From: Tellurirhabdus bombi
GTDB lineage: Bacteria; Bacteroidota; Bacteroidia; Cytophagales; Spirosomataceae
Length of the DNA stretch: 64,000 nucleotides
Reading direction: 5' to 3'
NCBI RefSeq assembly: GCF_021484805.1
Contig: NZ_CP090557.1
Coordinates: 732,501 to 796,500, forward strand
Shown here one piece after another: positions 9,707 to 18,495 of this stretch. The notes under the pieces were generated by a model that saw nothing but the letters and a program-made list of their open reading frames with translations, was not told the origin of the DNA and did no database searches. Both the position numbers and the translations under genes were made by a program. How positions within the stretch are numbered: the stretch's first letter is position 1; each line of letters starts with the position of its first letter.

Positions 9707-9734
9707 GCATTGAGTAAGTCAGCCTTACTCTTTG

Positions 9735-10865
9735 TTAGCTTAATTGGTTTACCGGCGCTTCCTGAACGGCAAACTCGTGATAGGCGTTTCCATTTCCTAG
9801 CTCTTTCAACATGTTAACGTGCGACCGAAGCGCGTCCAGCAGCGAACTTTTGGCGTTGTAGGGAATATCAAAATCTTCCGCCGTACGTCGGACAATTTTC
9901 GACAATGCCCGGTAATGCACATGCGAAATATTGGGGAATAAATGGTGTTCAACCTGAAAATCCAGTCCGCCAATGAACCAGGACACCCAAACGGGACAAC
10001 CAAAATTAGCCGTTGTCCGAACCTGGTGAATTGCCCACGCATTGTGAACCGTACCCTGCTCATCCGGCATGGCATGTTCTGCCCCTTCGACAATGTGAGC
10101 CATCTGAAATATAATGCTTAGAATCAGACCCGCCGTGAAGTGCATGATACAAAACCCGATTAGCCATTGAACAAACGTCAGATCAGTGAGCCAGATGGGT
10201 AATACAGCAATAAATACCAGATAAAATAGCTTACTCAGAAACAAAACGGTCAATTCCATCCGGGTAAATGGCTTAACGACTTTAGACTCTTTCTCCCGAC
10301 TATACCGATATGCCTGCCGGAAATCCTTTACAAAAAAGGAAAACGTCATCAGTCCGTAAAGCAAAAAGGCGTAAATGTGCTGGTATTGATGATACTGTTT
10401 GGGTCGCTCACTGGGTGAAAGTCGGAGCAAAGGCTTCCCCGTGATGTCTTCATCCATGTCATGGATGTTGGTGTAGGTATGATGAAGTGTGTTGTGTTGC
10501 ACCCGCCAGTTCAAGACGTTGCCACCGAGCAGGTACAGGGAAGAACTGGATAAAGTGTTGACCCAGGATATAGCGGAAAAGGAACCGTGATTGGCATCGT
10601 GCATGACAGACATTCCGATTCCAGAAATGCCAATCCCCATAATGAAGGCCAACAAGGTCATTAGCCAAAGTGGGCACGTATTGCTCAGTATTAGCGCGTA
10701 AGGAACCAGGAACAAACTAATCATAAAGATCCCTTTTATAACCAGTGACGTTCCTCCAAATTTAGACCGATCGCTTTCTTTGAAATGAAGCTCTACTCGC
10801 TCGCGCAGTACCTGAAAAAAATTTGATTTATCCTTATTTGAGAACTTTACCCTGCATTTACTCAT
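9735..10865 (-). CDS. membrane fatty acid desaturase, front-end type
   Basis: A 376-residue integral membrane di-iron desaturase acting on acyl chains of membrane lipids or acyl-CoA. Three histidine boxes are visible: HDANH (89-93), HNTLHH (124-129) and QVEHH in the C-terminal third (DFQVEHHLFPNISHVHY). Gln in place of His at the start of the third box is the hallmark of front-end desaturases, as known for delta-5 and delta-6 enzymes. No cytochrome b5 domain is fused, as is usual in bacteria. Several hydrophobic segments lie between the boxes. ATG 10865 is preferred over an in-frame ATG at 10880, which adds only five residues. It should help control membrane fluidity; the cold-shock gene 173 bp upstream has its own terminators. 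Confidence 0.88.
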   Translation of the reverse strand: MSKCRVKFSNKDKSNFFQVLRERVELHFKESDRSKFGGTSLVIKGIFMISLFLVPYALILSNTCPLWLMTLLAFIMGIGISGIGMSVMHDANHGSFSAISWVNTLSSSSLYLLGGNVLNWRVQHNTLHHTYTNIHDMDEDITGKPLLRLSPSERPKQYHQYQHIYAFLLYGLMTFSFFVKDFRQAYRYSREKESKVVKPFTRMELTVLFLSKLFYLVFIAVLPIWLTDLTFVQWLIGFCIMHFTAGLILSIIFQMAHIVEGAEHAMPDEQGTVHNAWAIHQVRTTANFGCPVWVSWFIGGLDFQVEHHLFPNISHVHYRALSKIVRRTAEDFDIPYNAKSSLLDALRSHVNMLKELGNGNAYHEFAVQEAPVNQLS

Positions 10866-10940
10866 CTTGTTTGCTCGCAAATTTTTATAGTCAGGAGTAG
10901 GAATATGGTATTGGGCTTTTTAAAGTCCCTTAAAAGCAAT

Positions 10941-10960
10941 AAAGGGCTATTAAGCCCTTT
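10941..10960 (-). terminator. hairpin downstream of the cold-shock gene
   Basis: AAAGGGCT/AGCCCTTT inverted repeat with a 4-nt loop, followed on the minus strand by ATTGCTTTT. It is probably a backup terminator for the cold-shock gene. Confidence 0.55.
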
Positions 10961-10979
10961 ATAATTCTTTGCTAAACTA

Positions 10980-11019
10980 AACGCTGAGAAGTGCAAGCAA
11001 TTAACATCATCTCAGCGTT
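10980..11019 (-). terminator. hairpin terminator of the cold-shock gene
   Basis: A perfect 10-bp stem (AACGCTGAGA with TCTCAGCGTT) and a 20-nt loop begin 19 bases past the stop codon. TTTAGTTTAG follows on the minus strand. Confidence 0.6.
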
Positions 11020-11038
11020 GTCGATTGTCAATTATCGG

Positions 11039-11230
11039 TTAGACCAGCTGTACTTTAACAGCGTTCAGTCCTTTTCTTCCTTGTTCTACTTCAAATTGAA
11101 CCTCATCATTTTCCTGAACTTGGTCCAGAAGGCCAGATGCATGCACGAAAATGTCTTCAGAAGAATCTTCTACTTTAATGAATCCGAACCCTTTCGTTTC
11201 ATTGAAAAACTTAACAATACCCTTTTTCAT
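11039..11230 (-). CDS. cold-shock domain protein
   Basis: A 63-residue single cold-shock domain protein that binds single-stranded RNA and DNA and is presumed to act as an RNA chaperone. Both nucleic-acid motifs are present: RNP1 (KGFGFIKVE) and RNP2 (DIFVHAS). The ORF opens seven codons earlier, but ATG 11230 gives the standard N-terminus MKKGIVKFFNETKGFGFI. The about 220-bp upstream region is AT-rich and could hold a temperature-responsive leader, but no structure was established. It is the same size as CspA-type proteins. Confidence 0.95.
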   Translation of the reverse strand: MKKGIVKFFNETKGFGFIKVEDSSEDIFVHASGLLDQVQENDEVQFEVEQGRKGLNAVKVQLV

Positions 11231-11395
11231 CTTTAAACTAATAATTTTCATGAAGATACGGATAAAATCAGGGAGTATCTAACTTTCAATCATTAAATTG
11301 ACATTATATTTTAGATTGAATCTAAAGTAGAAGCTACTTCACCACGTAGATAATTCTGATTTTTCCGACTTTACCTCATCTTCACGATAAAACAA

Positions 11396-11429
11396 AGAAA
11401 GCGCTACAACATTGGTTGCAGCGCTTTCT
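11396..11429 (-). terminator. intrinsic terminator of the coiled-coil gene
   Basis: AGAAAGCGCT/AGCGCTTTCT stem of about 15 bp with one mismatch (11396-11410 with 11415-11429), followed on the minus strand by TTTG. It starts 20 bases after the stop codon of the gene at 11450. Confidence 0.8.
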
Positions 11430-11449
11430 TCAGGAAGCGAAAAGCTTAC

Positions 11450-12385
11450 TTATTTGATGGCAAAGGAACCTTCTCCAATGCGGAAGCCTTCGGCATAAAG
11501 TTCTACCGTGTATTTACCCGGTTTATACGACATACCGCGTGTGTACGTAAAGTCCACATTCTGGTTGTTGTTCGTATAAGGAATGGTTTGTTTGGCGGTA
11601 TACATCATGTCCTGGCCGTTGAAGTTAAACTGTCCAGAACCGGTACTTTCATCCGAAATCACTGCCCCTGTTGGATCAAGCACCCGCAAAAAGACATCTT
11701 TCTCTTCTTGTCTAGTTAACGGATTATCGAGAAGCGTATATTTCACCTGGATTTTATCGACCCGGCGCGCTTTCACTTCATCGGCAGATGCATCACGTGC
11801 TTTCCCTTTCGAGTTCAGGGCAAAGATCCGGACGTTTTGTGCCCGAAGTGCCGAAGCGCGGGTTACTTTATCGCTAAGATCCGTGTTGACAGCGGTGATT
11901 TTACCTACTGAATCGGCCAGCGTCTGGCGCTCCGTTTTCAGGGTGGTATTTTCGTCGTTCAGTGTTTGGTTGTTTGTAACCAACAACTCATTTTCGGTAC
12001 GTAGCTGCGCGATCAAGGTATCTTTCTCGGCCAGGAAGGCTACGTATTCTTTGATTTTGCGCTCATACTTGGAAATCGAAATCCGCTGGCCACGGCGTAA
12101 GGCATCTTTATCACGTTGTAACTGTACTTTCACTTTTTCCAGTTCGGTTACATCGCCGCCTAATTTCTGCACTTCCGCAATTTTAGCATCCAATGCCGTT
12201 GAAATCGAATCCAGCTTAACCCGCGTAGTTGTCAACTCTTCAACGCGTGTCGCGATCGTAGATTCCTGGTTTTTAGTGACATCCTTTTGTTCAAACAAGA
12301 GATAGCTTGATACACCGGCCAAAATTGTCATAATAATTAAGGCTGCAATCAGTGCGCCATTCGCTTTGGGCTGTTTGTTCTCCAT
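11450..12385 (-). CDS. membrane-anchored coiled-coil protein
   Basis: A 311-residue protein of unknown function. A single N-terminal transmembrane helix (about residues 9-30, GALIAALIIMTILAGVSSYLLF) anchors it with the bulk outside the cytoplasm. A long coiled coil rich in Lys, Glu, Asp and Thr follows at about 35-180 (TRVEELTTTRVKLDSISTAL and onward). A C-terminal beta-rich domain of about 110 residues (IQVKYTLLDNPLTRQEEKDV ... GKYTVELYAEGFRIGEGSF) resembles an immunoglobulin-like fold. Such proteins are widespread in Cytophagales as hypothetical proteins. It is monocistronic and divergent from the glycosylase gene. The layout is visible in the sequence; no function is claimed. Confidence 0.8.
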   Translation of the reverse strand: MENKQPKANGALIAALIIMTILAGVSSYLLFEQKDVTKNQESTIATRVEELTTTRVKLDSISTALDAKIAEVQKLGGDVTELEKVKVQLQRDKDALRRGQRISISKYERKIKEYVAFLAEKDTLIAQLRTENELLVTNNQTLNDENTTLKTERQTLADSVGKITAVNTDLSDKVTRASALRAQNVRIFALNSKGKARDASADEVKARRVDKIQVKYTLLDNPLTRQEEKDVFLRVLDPTGAVISDESTGSGQFNFNGQDMMYTAKQTIPYTNNNQNVDFTYTRGMSYKPGKYTVELYAEGFRIGEGSFAIK

Positions 12386-12650
12386 AATTTACATTACATT
12401 TTTGTTAAACAATTAGACAGATAATTGTGTAAAAATTCTCTTCCAAATAATCGTTTTTTAGTAACAAATATTGTCTAAACAGCGAATAGCCAGTCACTTT
12501 GTGGATACGACTTTAGCAATAACGTTAACATTCCTCCATTTGTTATATATGATAACGGAATTTTATTAGTTATTGGTTCCTCTTGATTATCAGCCTTTAA
12601 CCCAAAGGTGCTTCAATTGGTTATAGACTGAGTCCTTTGTCATTTTTTTT

Positions 12651-13469
12651 ATGCCTGAACTTCCCGAGGTTGAAATTTACCGCCAGTACCTGGAAACATC
12701 GTCTTTACACCAGCCCATTGATGATTTGGATGTTGAAGATCCTAAATTATTGACAACTAATTTTGCGGATCTTCGTGCGGCGTTGGTCGGACGTTCGTTC
12801 ACCGGTACGCGCCGGGTTGGCAAAAATTTATTTGTTATGACCGACTCCCCGGATGTGACACTTCACATGCATTTTGGGATGACCGGCGACCTGGCCTATT
12901 ATCATTCTTCCCTCGATCGACCCAAGTACGCGCGTATTGTTTTCTACTTCCGCACGGGTTTCAATCTTGGGTTTATTTGCCCGCGTAAGTTTGAACGAAT
13001 CGGACTTGTTGAGGACATAGATACGTATTTACAGCGTAAAAAGATTGGTTTGGATGGTTTAAGCATTTCACTTTCCGAGCTAACGGCCCAAATCAAGCCT
13101 AAAAAAGCATTCATCAAACCCGTCCTTATGGATCAGAGCACGGTCGCCGGACTAGGTAACTGGATTGTGGATGAAGTTTTATTTCAGGCCCTTATTCATC
13201 CGGAACAACGGGCCAATACGCTAACTGATGACCAATTTTCGGCGTTGCACAGGGCCATCCGCTATGTTCTGGAAACGGCGATTCGCCACGAAGCGCAGTA
13301 CCGTGATTTTCCGGCTGGTTTTCTAATTCACGTCCGCGAGTGGGACAATTCGCCGTATGACGATGTCAATGCGCATAAATTCTGTCCTCGTTGCGCCACG
13401 CGCATTGAGAAAACCGAAGTTGGTGGCCGAACCACCTATTTCTGCCCAAAAGACCAGAAGGTAGGTTGA
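12651..13469 (+). CDS. mutM: formamidopyrimidine-DNA glycosylase (Fpg/Nei family)
   Basis: A 272-residue base-excision repair enzyme that removes oxidised purines. The N-terminus MPELPEVE gives the catalytic Pro (Schiff base) and Glu after removal of Met, and K58 (RRVGKNLF) matches the conserved beta-hairpin lysine. The helix-two-turn-helix is around DQSTVAGLGNWIVDEVLF. The C-terminal zinc finger has FCPRC and then FCPKDQ, so the fourth expected cysteine is an aspartate. Asp could still bind zinc, or the finger may be degenerate. The gene is isolated and ends 75 bp before the decayed distal end of the CRISPR array. The Nei-like alternative is less likely given the ELPEVE N-terminus. Confidence 0.88.
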   Translation: MPELPEVEIYRQYLETSSLHQPIDDLDVEDPKLLTTNFADLRAALVGRSFTGTRRVGKNLFVMTDSPDVTLHMHFGMTGDLAYYHSSLDRPKYARIVFYFRTGFNLGFICPRKFERIGLVEDIDTYLQRKKIGLDGLSISLSELTAQIKPKKAFIKPVLMDQSTVAGLGNWIVDEVLFQALIHPEQRANTLTDDQFSALHRAIRYVLETAIRHEAQYRDFPAGFLIHVREWDNSPYDDVNAHKFCPRCATRIEKTEVGGRTTYFCPKDQKVG

Positions 13470-13544
13470 TGGTTGAGAGGGTATATATATAGTAGGCTAT
13501 AAACTGCTCTAGAACTTTCTTAGGCACTAATAACAACCCACGCT

Positions 13545-13574
13545 TATACAATTCTACGCAGTTACGAAAGACAT
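13545..13574 (-). repeat. decayed CRISPR repeat at the distal end of the array
   Basis: The segment centred on CAATTCTACGCAGTTACGA matches the array repeat at 16 of 19 core positions. It shares the C-to-T change seen in the first intact repeat. It lies 62 bp from that repeat, against a normal unit of 64-69 bp, so it looks like an eroded oldest repeat. Confidence 0.65.
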
Positions 13575-13606
13575 TGCTTTTTTAGGGGTTTGGGATCCCG
13601 TCAGTG

Positions 13607-16600
13607 GTTTCAATTCTACACAGGTACGATTAGAAGTGTGGAAAAGCTGTTAATGGAAAGGCTAGCCCCAAAATTTCAATTCCACACAGGTACGATTAGA
13701 AGTAAGATTCCGCGTTGGACGCTTTCAGGGAGCCGTTATTTCAATTCCACACAGGTACGATTAGAAGCCATTACCAGCAAAACTACGGAAATCCCTACAT
13801 GATTTCAATTCCACACAGGTACGATTAGAAGGCGCATCAACAGCAACGCTGAAAGAAATCCTCTTAGATTTCAATTCCACACAGGTACGATTAGAAGCAC
13901 CCATCGCGAATAACGTCTTCTTTGTTGACCGTATATTTCAATTCCACACAGGTACGATTAGAAGCCAAAGAAGGCAAAAACGGATTCGAGAAAGACAAAA
14001 AATTTCAATTCCACACAGGTACGATTAGAAGGTCTGGATCAATACAGGCCATATAATTACAATGCGCATTTCAATTCCACACAGGTACGATTAGAAGTCA
14101 TCATTGAGGACTTTCCCGAAGCGCCTTGCATATTTCAATTCCACACAGGTACGATTAGAAGTACACCCAGGATGGCATGGAGTCTACCGAGGTGCTTTAT
14201 TTCAATTCCACACAGGTACGATTAGAAGGTTTTCCCGCCGAATCAAACAGCCGCCCAATGTCCACATTTCAATTCCACACAGGTACGATTAGAAGTGGCG
14301 GCGCAAGGGCCAGGCTTTGAAAGAGCTGCTTGATTTCAATTCCACACAGGTACGATTAGAAGTAAAGCTGCAAACCCTTTCAAGCGATGTCTACGAAAAT
14401 TTCAATTCCACACAGGTACGATTAGAAGCCGTCCGTTCGTGCGGGAGCCGGAAGTACTAAGCCATTTCAATTCCACACAGGTACGATTAGAAGTATGTGG
14501 AACAGTGGCCAGAAGTGGGGTTCTAATCATTTCAATTCCACACAGGTACGATTAGAAGCCTTTCCCTTGAAAGCTTGTAGTATTTGGGCAACTGTATTTC
14601 AATTCCACACAGGTACGATTAGAAGCGTGCAACCTTCAGGTAAGAACTTTAACGCTAAAGAGATTTCAATTCCACACAGGTACGATTAGAAGTGCATATA
14701 AATGTCCGTCTATTGTTTCAAATTCGATATTTCAATTCCACACAGGTACGATTAGAAGAAGAAAAGAACGCGTTGATCGTTGAGCGGGCAAGGCTATTTC
14801 AATTCCACACAGGTACGATTAGAAGTCCCTCCTGAACGCGGAGTGTTAACGCTGTGGCCGTATTTCAATTCCACACAGGTACGATTAGAAGCTTGCCGAT
14901 CTGCACCGCCAAGTCAGTAAGCTCCTTATTTCAATTCCACACAGGTACGATTAGAAGCATGCCCTGCTCCGGCAAGCGCCAAAGCTCCGTGATCATTTCA
15001 ATTCCACACAGGTACGATTAGAAGGTCTACCTCCAAGCCGTCTACCGGCTCGTGATAAAATTTCAATTCCACACAGGTACGATTAGAAGAAGTTTAGAGG
15101 CTACCAAGGCTCTAAAAACAAACATATTTCAATTCCACACAGGTACGATTAGAAGATGCCCAAAGTGGCGTTAAAATCCCCAGTTAAGCCAATTTCAATT
15201 CCACACAGGTACGATTAGAAGCCCGCCCATCAATTGCGGCGTGGGACCCCAAAAGGAATTTCAATTCCACACAGGTACGATTAGAAGGCCATCTCCAAAA
15301 ACTTTAAAGCAACAATCAACTAAATTTCAATTCCACACAGGTACGATTAGAAGATAAACCCACGGCGAGTTATTCGACTGGGCATCAACATTTCAATTCC
15401 ACACAGGTACGATTAGAAGGTGGTCAAGCGGCGCTCGGACAACGCGACCCTAACGCATTTCAATTCCACACAGGTACGATTAGAAGTTCACTAGGCTTAG
15501 TCCAAGTCAAAGAAGGACAAATTGTATTTCAATTCCACACAGGTACGATTAGAAGCGATGCTGCTGGCCGGTGTGCTGTTTGGGCTGCTGAATTTCAATT
15601 CCACACAGGTACGATTAGAAGCGGTTTACAACAAGGCCGGTAATACACCGCTGGACGATTTCAATTCCACACAGGTACGATTAGAAGTTATTCAGAACAA
15701 CACTGTAGGGATATATTAAAAGATTTCAATTCCACACAGGTACGATTAGAAGTTTTCCAGGAAGGGGTCGAAAAGCTAACCGACTTCGATTTCAATTCCA
15801 CACAGGTACGATTAGAAGTGGCAATGCCACCAACTTCTCCAAAGAGGAAATATTATTTCAATTCCACACAGGTACGATTAGAAGTCGGGGTCAGGTACGG
15901 CAAGATGATGGATGTTATCAATTTCAATTCCACACAGGTACGATTAGAAGTCATGGCTTCCTATATCAGGTTGATGCTTACAATAATTTCAATTCCACAC
16001 AGGTACGATTAGAAGTGAAACAGGCTTGGGCAGAAGCGAAAGAATTAATCATATTTCAATTCCACACAGGTACGATTAGAAGCAAATACCCTTCCGAGCG
16101 CGGGCGATTGTTCACGGTATTTCAATTCCACACAGGTACGATTAGAAGCTGGCCCCGTTTTCGGGACAGGGTGCATTCGTTTCATTTCAATTCCACACAG
16201 GTACGATTAGAAGTGACGCCGGGCTTTGGCGGGGGTACAATTCCGACTTCATTTCAATTCCACACAGGTACGATTAGAAGCCAATGCCGAACGACTTCTT
16301 TCTGTTTTTCATTACCGATTTCAATTCCACACAGGTACGATTAGAAGGATATAAGAGGCGTAGAAAAGCAGGGGGTTATTCAATTTCAATTCCACACAGG
16401 TACGATTAGAAGACCCGCGGCTGGCGGTAATTGTCAATCAGGCGTTTTTATTTCAATTCCACACAGGTACGATTAGAAGAAGAAGTGGTGCTGTTGCCTA
16501 ATCAAAGCGTAAAAATATTTCAATTCCACACAGGTACGATTAGAAGCGCGACGGGGAGTGTTAGAATGAACTACACAAATCCATTTCAATTCCACACAGG

Positions 16601-16874
16601 TACGATTAGAAGCAAGGAATACGATCTTTGTAAATCGGCTCGTTTATATTTCAATTCCACACAGGTACGATTAGAAGCGTAGTAGCGATCATCCACCCAA
16701 GAGGGGTAAACGATTTCAATTCCACACAGGTACGATTAGAAGTGTGATTGGAGCCATCCTGTTGTTTTTGGCTCTTAAATTTCAATTCCACACAGGTACG
16801 ATTAGAAGCGAAAGACGGCAAGTTCAACGTGGATGGACTGCTAAATTTCAATTCCACACAGGTACGATTAGAAG
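13607..16874 (-). CRISPR. type I-B CRISPR array, 50 repeats and 49 spacers
   Basis: Fifty 30-bp repeats, on the plus strand beginning ATTTCAATTCC and ending GATTAGAAG. Spacers are 34-39 nt, mostly 35-37. Forty-nine repeats look identical; the one at 13607 differs at positions 1 and 11. The transcript is inferred to be the minus strand. The reverse complement ends in ATTGAAAT, the typical 8-nt crRNA handle of type I-B. The degenerate repeats lie at the left end, and cas2 with the leader lies at the right. New spacers should therefore enter near 16874. No duplicate spacers were noticed by eye. Several repeat frames lack stops and produce spurious ORFs with FNSTQVRLE or FQFHTGTIRS repeats. Confidence 0.99.
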
Positions 16875-16889
16875 CCGTGAATTTAGCAC

Positions 16890-16913
16890 AAAAAAATAGG
16901 CTTTGCGAAGCCT
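16890..16913 (-). terminator. terminator-like hairpin just before the first repeat
   Basis: On the minus strand AGGCTT-CGCA-AAGCCT is followed by a run of seven T residues, ending 15 bp before the first repeat. It may end the cas mRNA. Because it lies between the predicted leader promoter and the array, it could also act as an attenuator of crRNA transcription. Confidence 0.55.
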
Positions 16914-17036
16914 CAACACAGTTCTTACCCCAATAATTTGAAGGTATTTATCGTCGACCGGCAATGATACAAAAAACCCCACCGATCGACGACAGCCTGA
17001 AAACCAACCCGTTAAACCCTACAGATCCGAACCATA

Positions 17037-17066
17037 CTTTATATACACAGCTGGTCAAAGAACAAA
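17037..17066 (-). promoter_or_regulatory. candidate array promoter
   Basis: Minus-strand TTTG (17066-17063), a 17-bp spacer and TATATAAAG (17045-17037) resemble the Bacteroidota -33/-7 arrangement. The -7 box is not a perfect TAnnTTTG. The same TTTG-N17-TATA layout occurs upstream of cas6. Confidence 0.4.
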
Positions 17067-17090
17067 TTTTATCGATCGACGATAATCCGC

Positions 17091-17354
17091 TTATAAAAAA
17101 TTATCCGTCGACTGTCGCTCCTGCCCGACAATCTGCTTTTCCAGCCACCGCTGATCACGATTTTTAAAAAGAATCAGGCTGTCTTCCTCTTCGTTCATGA
17201 TACGTTTGGCTTCATGCAGTAGTTCCTTTAACTGCACCTCCGTCATCTCTCCCTCAAAAACCGAGTTCTGAATCCAGTTCAGATACCGCCGACAGAGCTT
17301 GAGCATCTTTCCAACCCGCTTCTGCCCCATGTCATACACCAAAATTACGTACAT
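17091..17354 (-). CDS. cas2: CRISPR-associated endonuclease Cas2
   Basis: An 87-residue ferredoxin-fold subunit that joins two Cas1 dimers to form the spacer integrase. The N-terminal strand MYVILVYDMGQKR holds the conserved Asp (D8). Next comes the helix MLKLCRRYLNWIQNSVFEGEMTEVQL, and the length is typical. It is the last gene of the cas operon and is separated from cas1 by 109 bp that contain an inverted octamer array ending only six bases before its start codon. No clear Shine-Dalgarno sequence is visible in that gap. Its 3' end abuts the leader. Confidence 0.97.
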   Translation of the reverse strand: MYVILVYDMGQKRVGKMLKLCRRYLNWIQNSVFEGEMTEVQLKELLHEAKRIMNEEEDSLILFKNRDQRWLEKQIVGQERQSTDNFL

Positions 17355-17360
17355 AATTCA

Positions 17361-17458
17361 ATGAGTGAATGGTGAAAGAGCAAAAGAGAACCGCTGAATG
17401 TTTTTTTGATGTTACGTCCATCTAATCACTCATTCACTCTTTCGTTCTTTCACTCTTT
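17361..17458. repeat. inverted arrays of GAGTGAAW octamers between cas1 and cas2
   Basis: The minus-strand arm at 17458-17424 reads as tandem octamers GAGTGAAA, GAACGAAA, GAGTGAAT, GAGTGATT. The arm at 17361-17388 carries degenerate copies of the same unit in the opposite orientation. Together they could form an imperfect hairpin in the cas mRNA just upstream of the cas2 start. Confidence 0.6.
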
Positions 17459-17463
17459 AAAAC

Positions 17464-18495
17464 CTACCACCAAGCCTTGAAAGGCCGGTATTCTTCTACG
17501 CCCAGCAAATGCTTCTGCAACTTGTAGCATTCGAGCTTGATCAGGTGCCGGTAGCTGACGCTGCGGCCCAGCACCCGGTGCTTGATGGTTTCTTTCAATT
17601 GTTCGTCGAAACCCTGCACAAACCGCTTGCGGGCGGCCTCTTTCATGACGCAGCTACCAATTTCGACCCGAAAGTCCGATGGCTGCAACTGCCGTTTGTT
17701 GATCATCCGAAAAATCAGCCGGTCGACCAGGATGGGCTTGAACACTTCGGCAATGTCCAGCGCTAGCGAGTACCGACGCGCCCCCGGCTCATGCAGAAAA
17801 CTGATGGTCGGATTCAACTGTGTATGGTAAATCGTGCTTAAACAGGCTGTGTAACACAGCATATTACCAAAAGATATCAGCGCATTCAGCTCATTACGGG
17901 GAGGACGTTTGCTCCGTCCATCGAGGCAAAACGTAGCGCCCACAATGGCGTCGAACGTATCGTAATAGGTTTGCCGGATATTGCCTTCAATACCCATCAG
18001 CATCGGTACATCAGTAGCTGTTGGAACACTCGCCAACAACCGCTCCACAGTCAAAATAGCGTCCAACAGCGTAGAATCCACGCAATCAGGGGTCGAACGA
18101 GTCCGGTTTTCGTAGTATTTCAGAACCCGCAGAATGTTGTTGGCCGCCCCTTCTACAAATCGCCGGGCGATCTCAATCCGCTTTTTTGGGGCCAGGTAAT
18201 GCTTTGTCTGATCAACCTGCATTTTACCCGCCAACAGGTATTCTCGTGGCATAAATGACCCGGTATAATGTTCGTAATAGTTGAAAAAATGGACAGCAAT
18301 CCCCTCCTGCCCCAGAAAATTATACAGCGCCGAGTTAGCGTCCAGACTTCCAAACACGTATAAGTCGCCCACCTGTTCGATGGGCAGGTAACGCGGTGTA
18401 CCTTCCTTACCGTCTTCATCGACCGGCGTAAATTTGAGCGTATTGTCTTTCCGGCTCATACGACCGGCATTGAAAAGGTATTTGGGCTGTTTCAT
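17464..18495 (-). CDS. cas1: CRISPR-associated integrase Cas1 (type I-B)
   Basis: A 343-residue metal-dependent integrase that inserts new spacers next to the leader. Conserved segments include MGIEGNIRQTYYDTF (catalytic Glu), ALISFGNMLCYTACLS, FLHEPGARRYSLALDIAE (metal-binding His and acidic residues) and KPILVDRLIFRMINK. ATG 18495 is chosen over an in-frame ATG at 18516. It overlaps the cas4 stop as ATGA, a sign of translational coupling, and gives the usual short N-terminus MKQPKYLF. Cas4 and Cas2 flank it on the same strand, completing the adaptation module. Confidence 0.97.
   Translation of the reverse strand: MKQPKYLFNAGRMSRKDNTLKFTPVDEDGKEGTPRYLPIEQVGDLYVFGSLDANSALYNFLGQEGIAVHFFNYYEHYTGSFMPREYLLAGKMQVDQTKHYLAPKKRIEIARRFVEGAANNILRVLKYYENRTRSTPDCVDSTLLDAILTVERLLASVPTATDVPMLMGIEGNIRQTYYDTFDAIVGATFCLDGRSKRPPRNELNALISFGNMLCYTACLSTIYHTQLNPTISFLHEPGARRYSLALDIAEVFKPILVDRLIFRMINKRQLQPSDFRVEIGSCVMKEAARKRFVQGFDEQLKETIKHRVLGRSVSYRHLIKLECYKLQKHLLGVEEYRPFKAWW

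Larger units (their letters stand above)
16875..17090 (-). promoter_or_regulatory. CRISPR leader
   Basis: The 216 bp between the cas2 stop codon and the leader-proximal repeat. It is AT-rich and holds three copies of a TCGATCGACGA-type motif (16950-16961, 16982-16993, 17071-17083), the first inverted relative to the other two. It also has a promoter-like pair of boxes (17037-17066) and a hairpin with a T-tract (16890-16913). Position and orientation make it the site of transcription start and of spacer integration. Confidence 0.8.

Noticed and set aside
11583-12305. 240-residue plus-strand ORF
   Set aside because: It is a serine-rich shadow antisense to the coiled-coil gene, which has a clear membrane anchor and terminator.
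13470-13606. Left flank as the leader, with the array read on the plus strand
   Set aside because: The repeats decay at this end, the cas genes are on the other side, and plus-strand repeats would not give the ATTGAAAT-type handle.
13590-16936. Many short ORFs with repeated FNSTQVRLE, FQFHTGTIRS or ISIPHRYD segments
   Set aside because: They are CRISPR repeats read in frames without stops, not proteins.
16964-17167. 67-residue plus-strand ORF across the leader and the end of cas2
   Set aside because: It overlaps cas2 antisense. Its paired IDDS/IDDN segments come from the repeated leader motif, and no start signal is visible.
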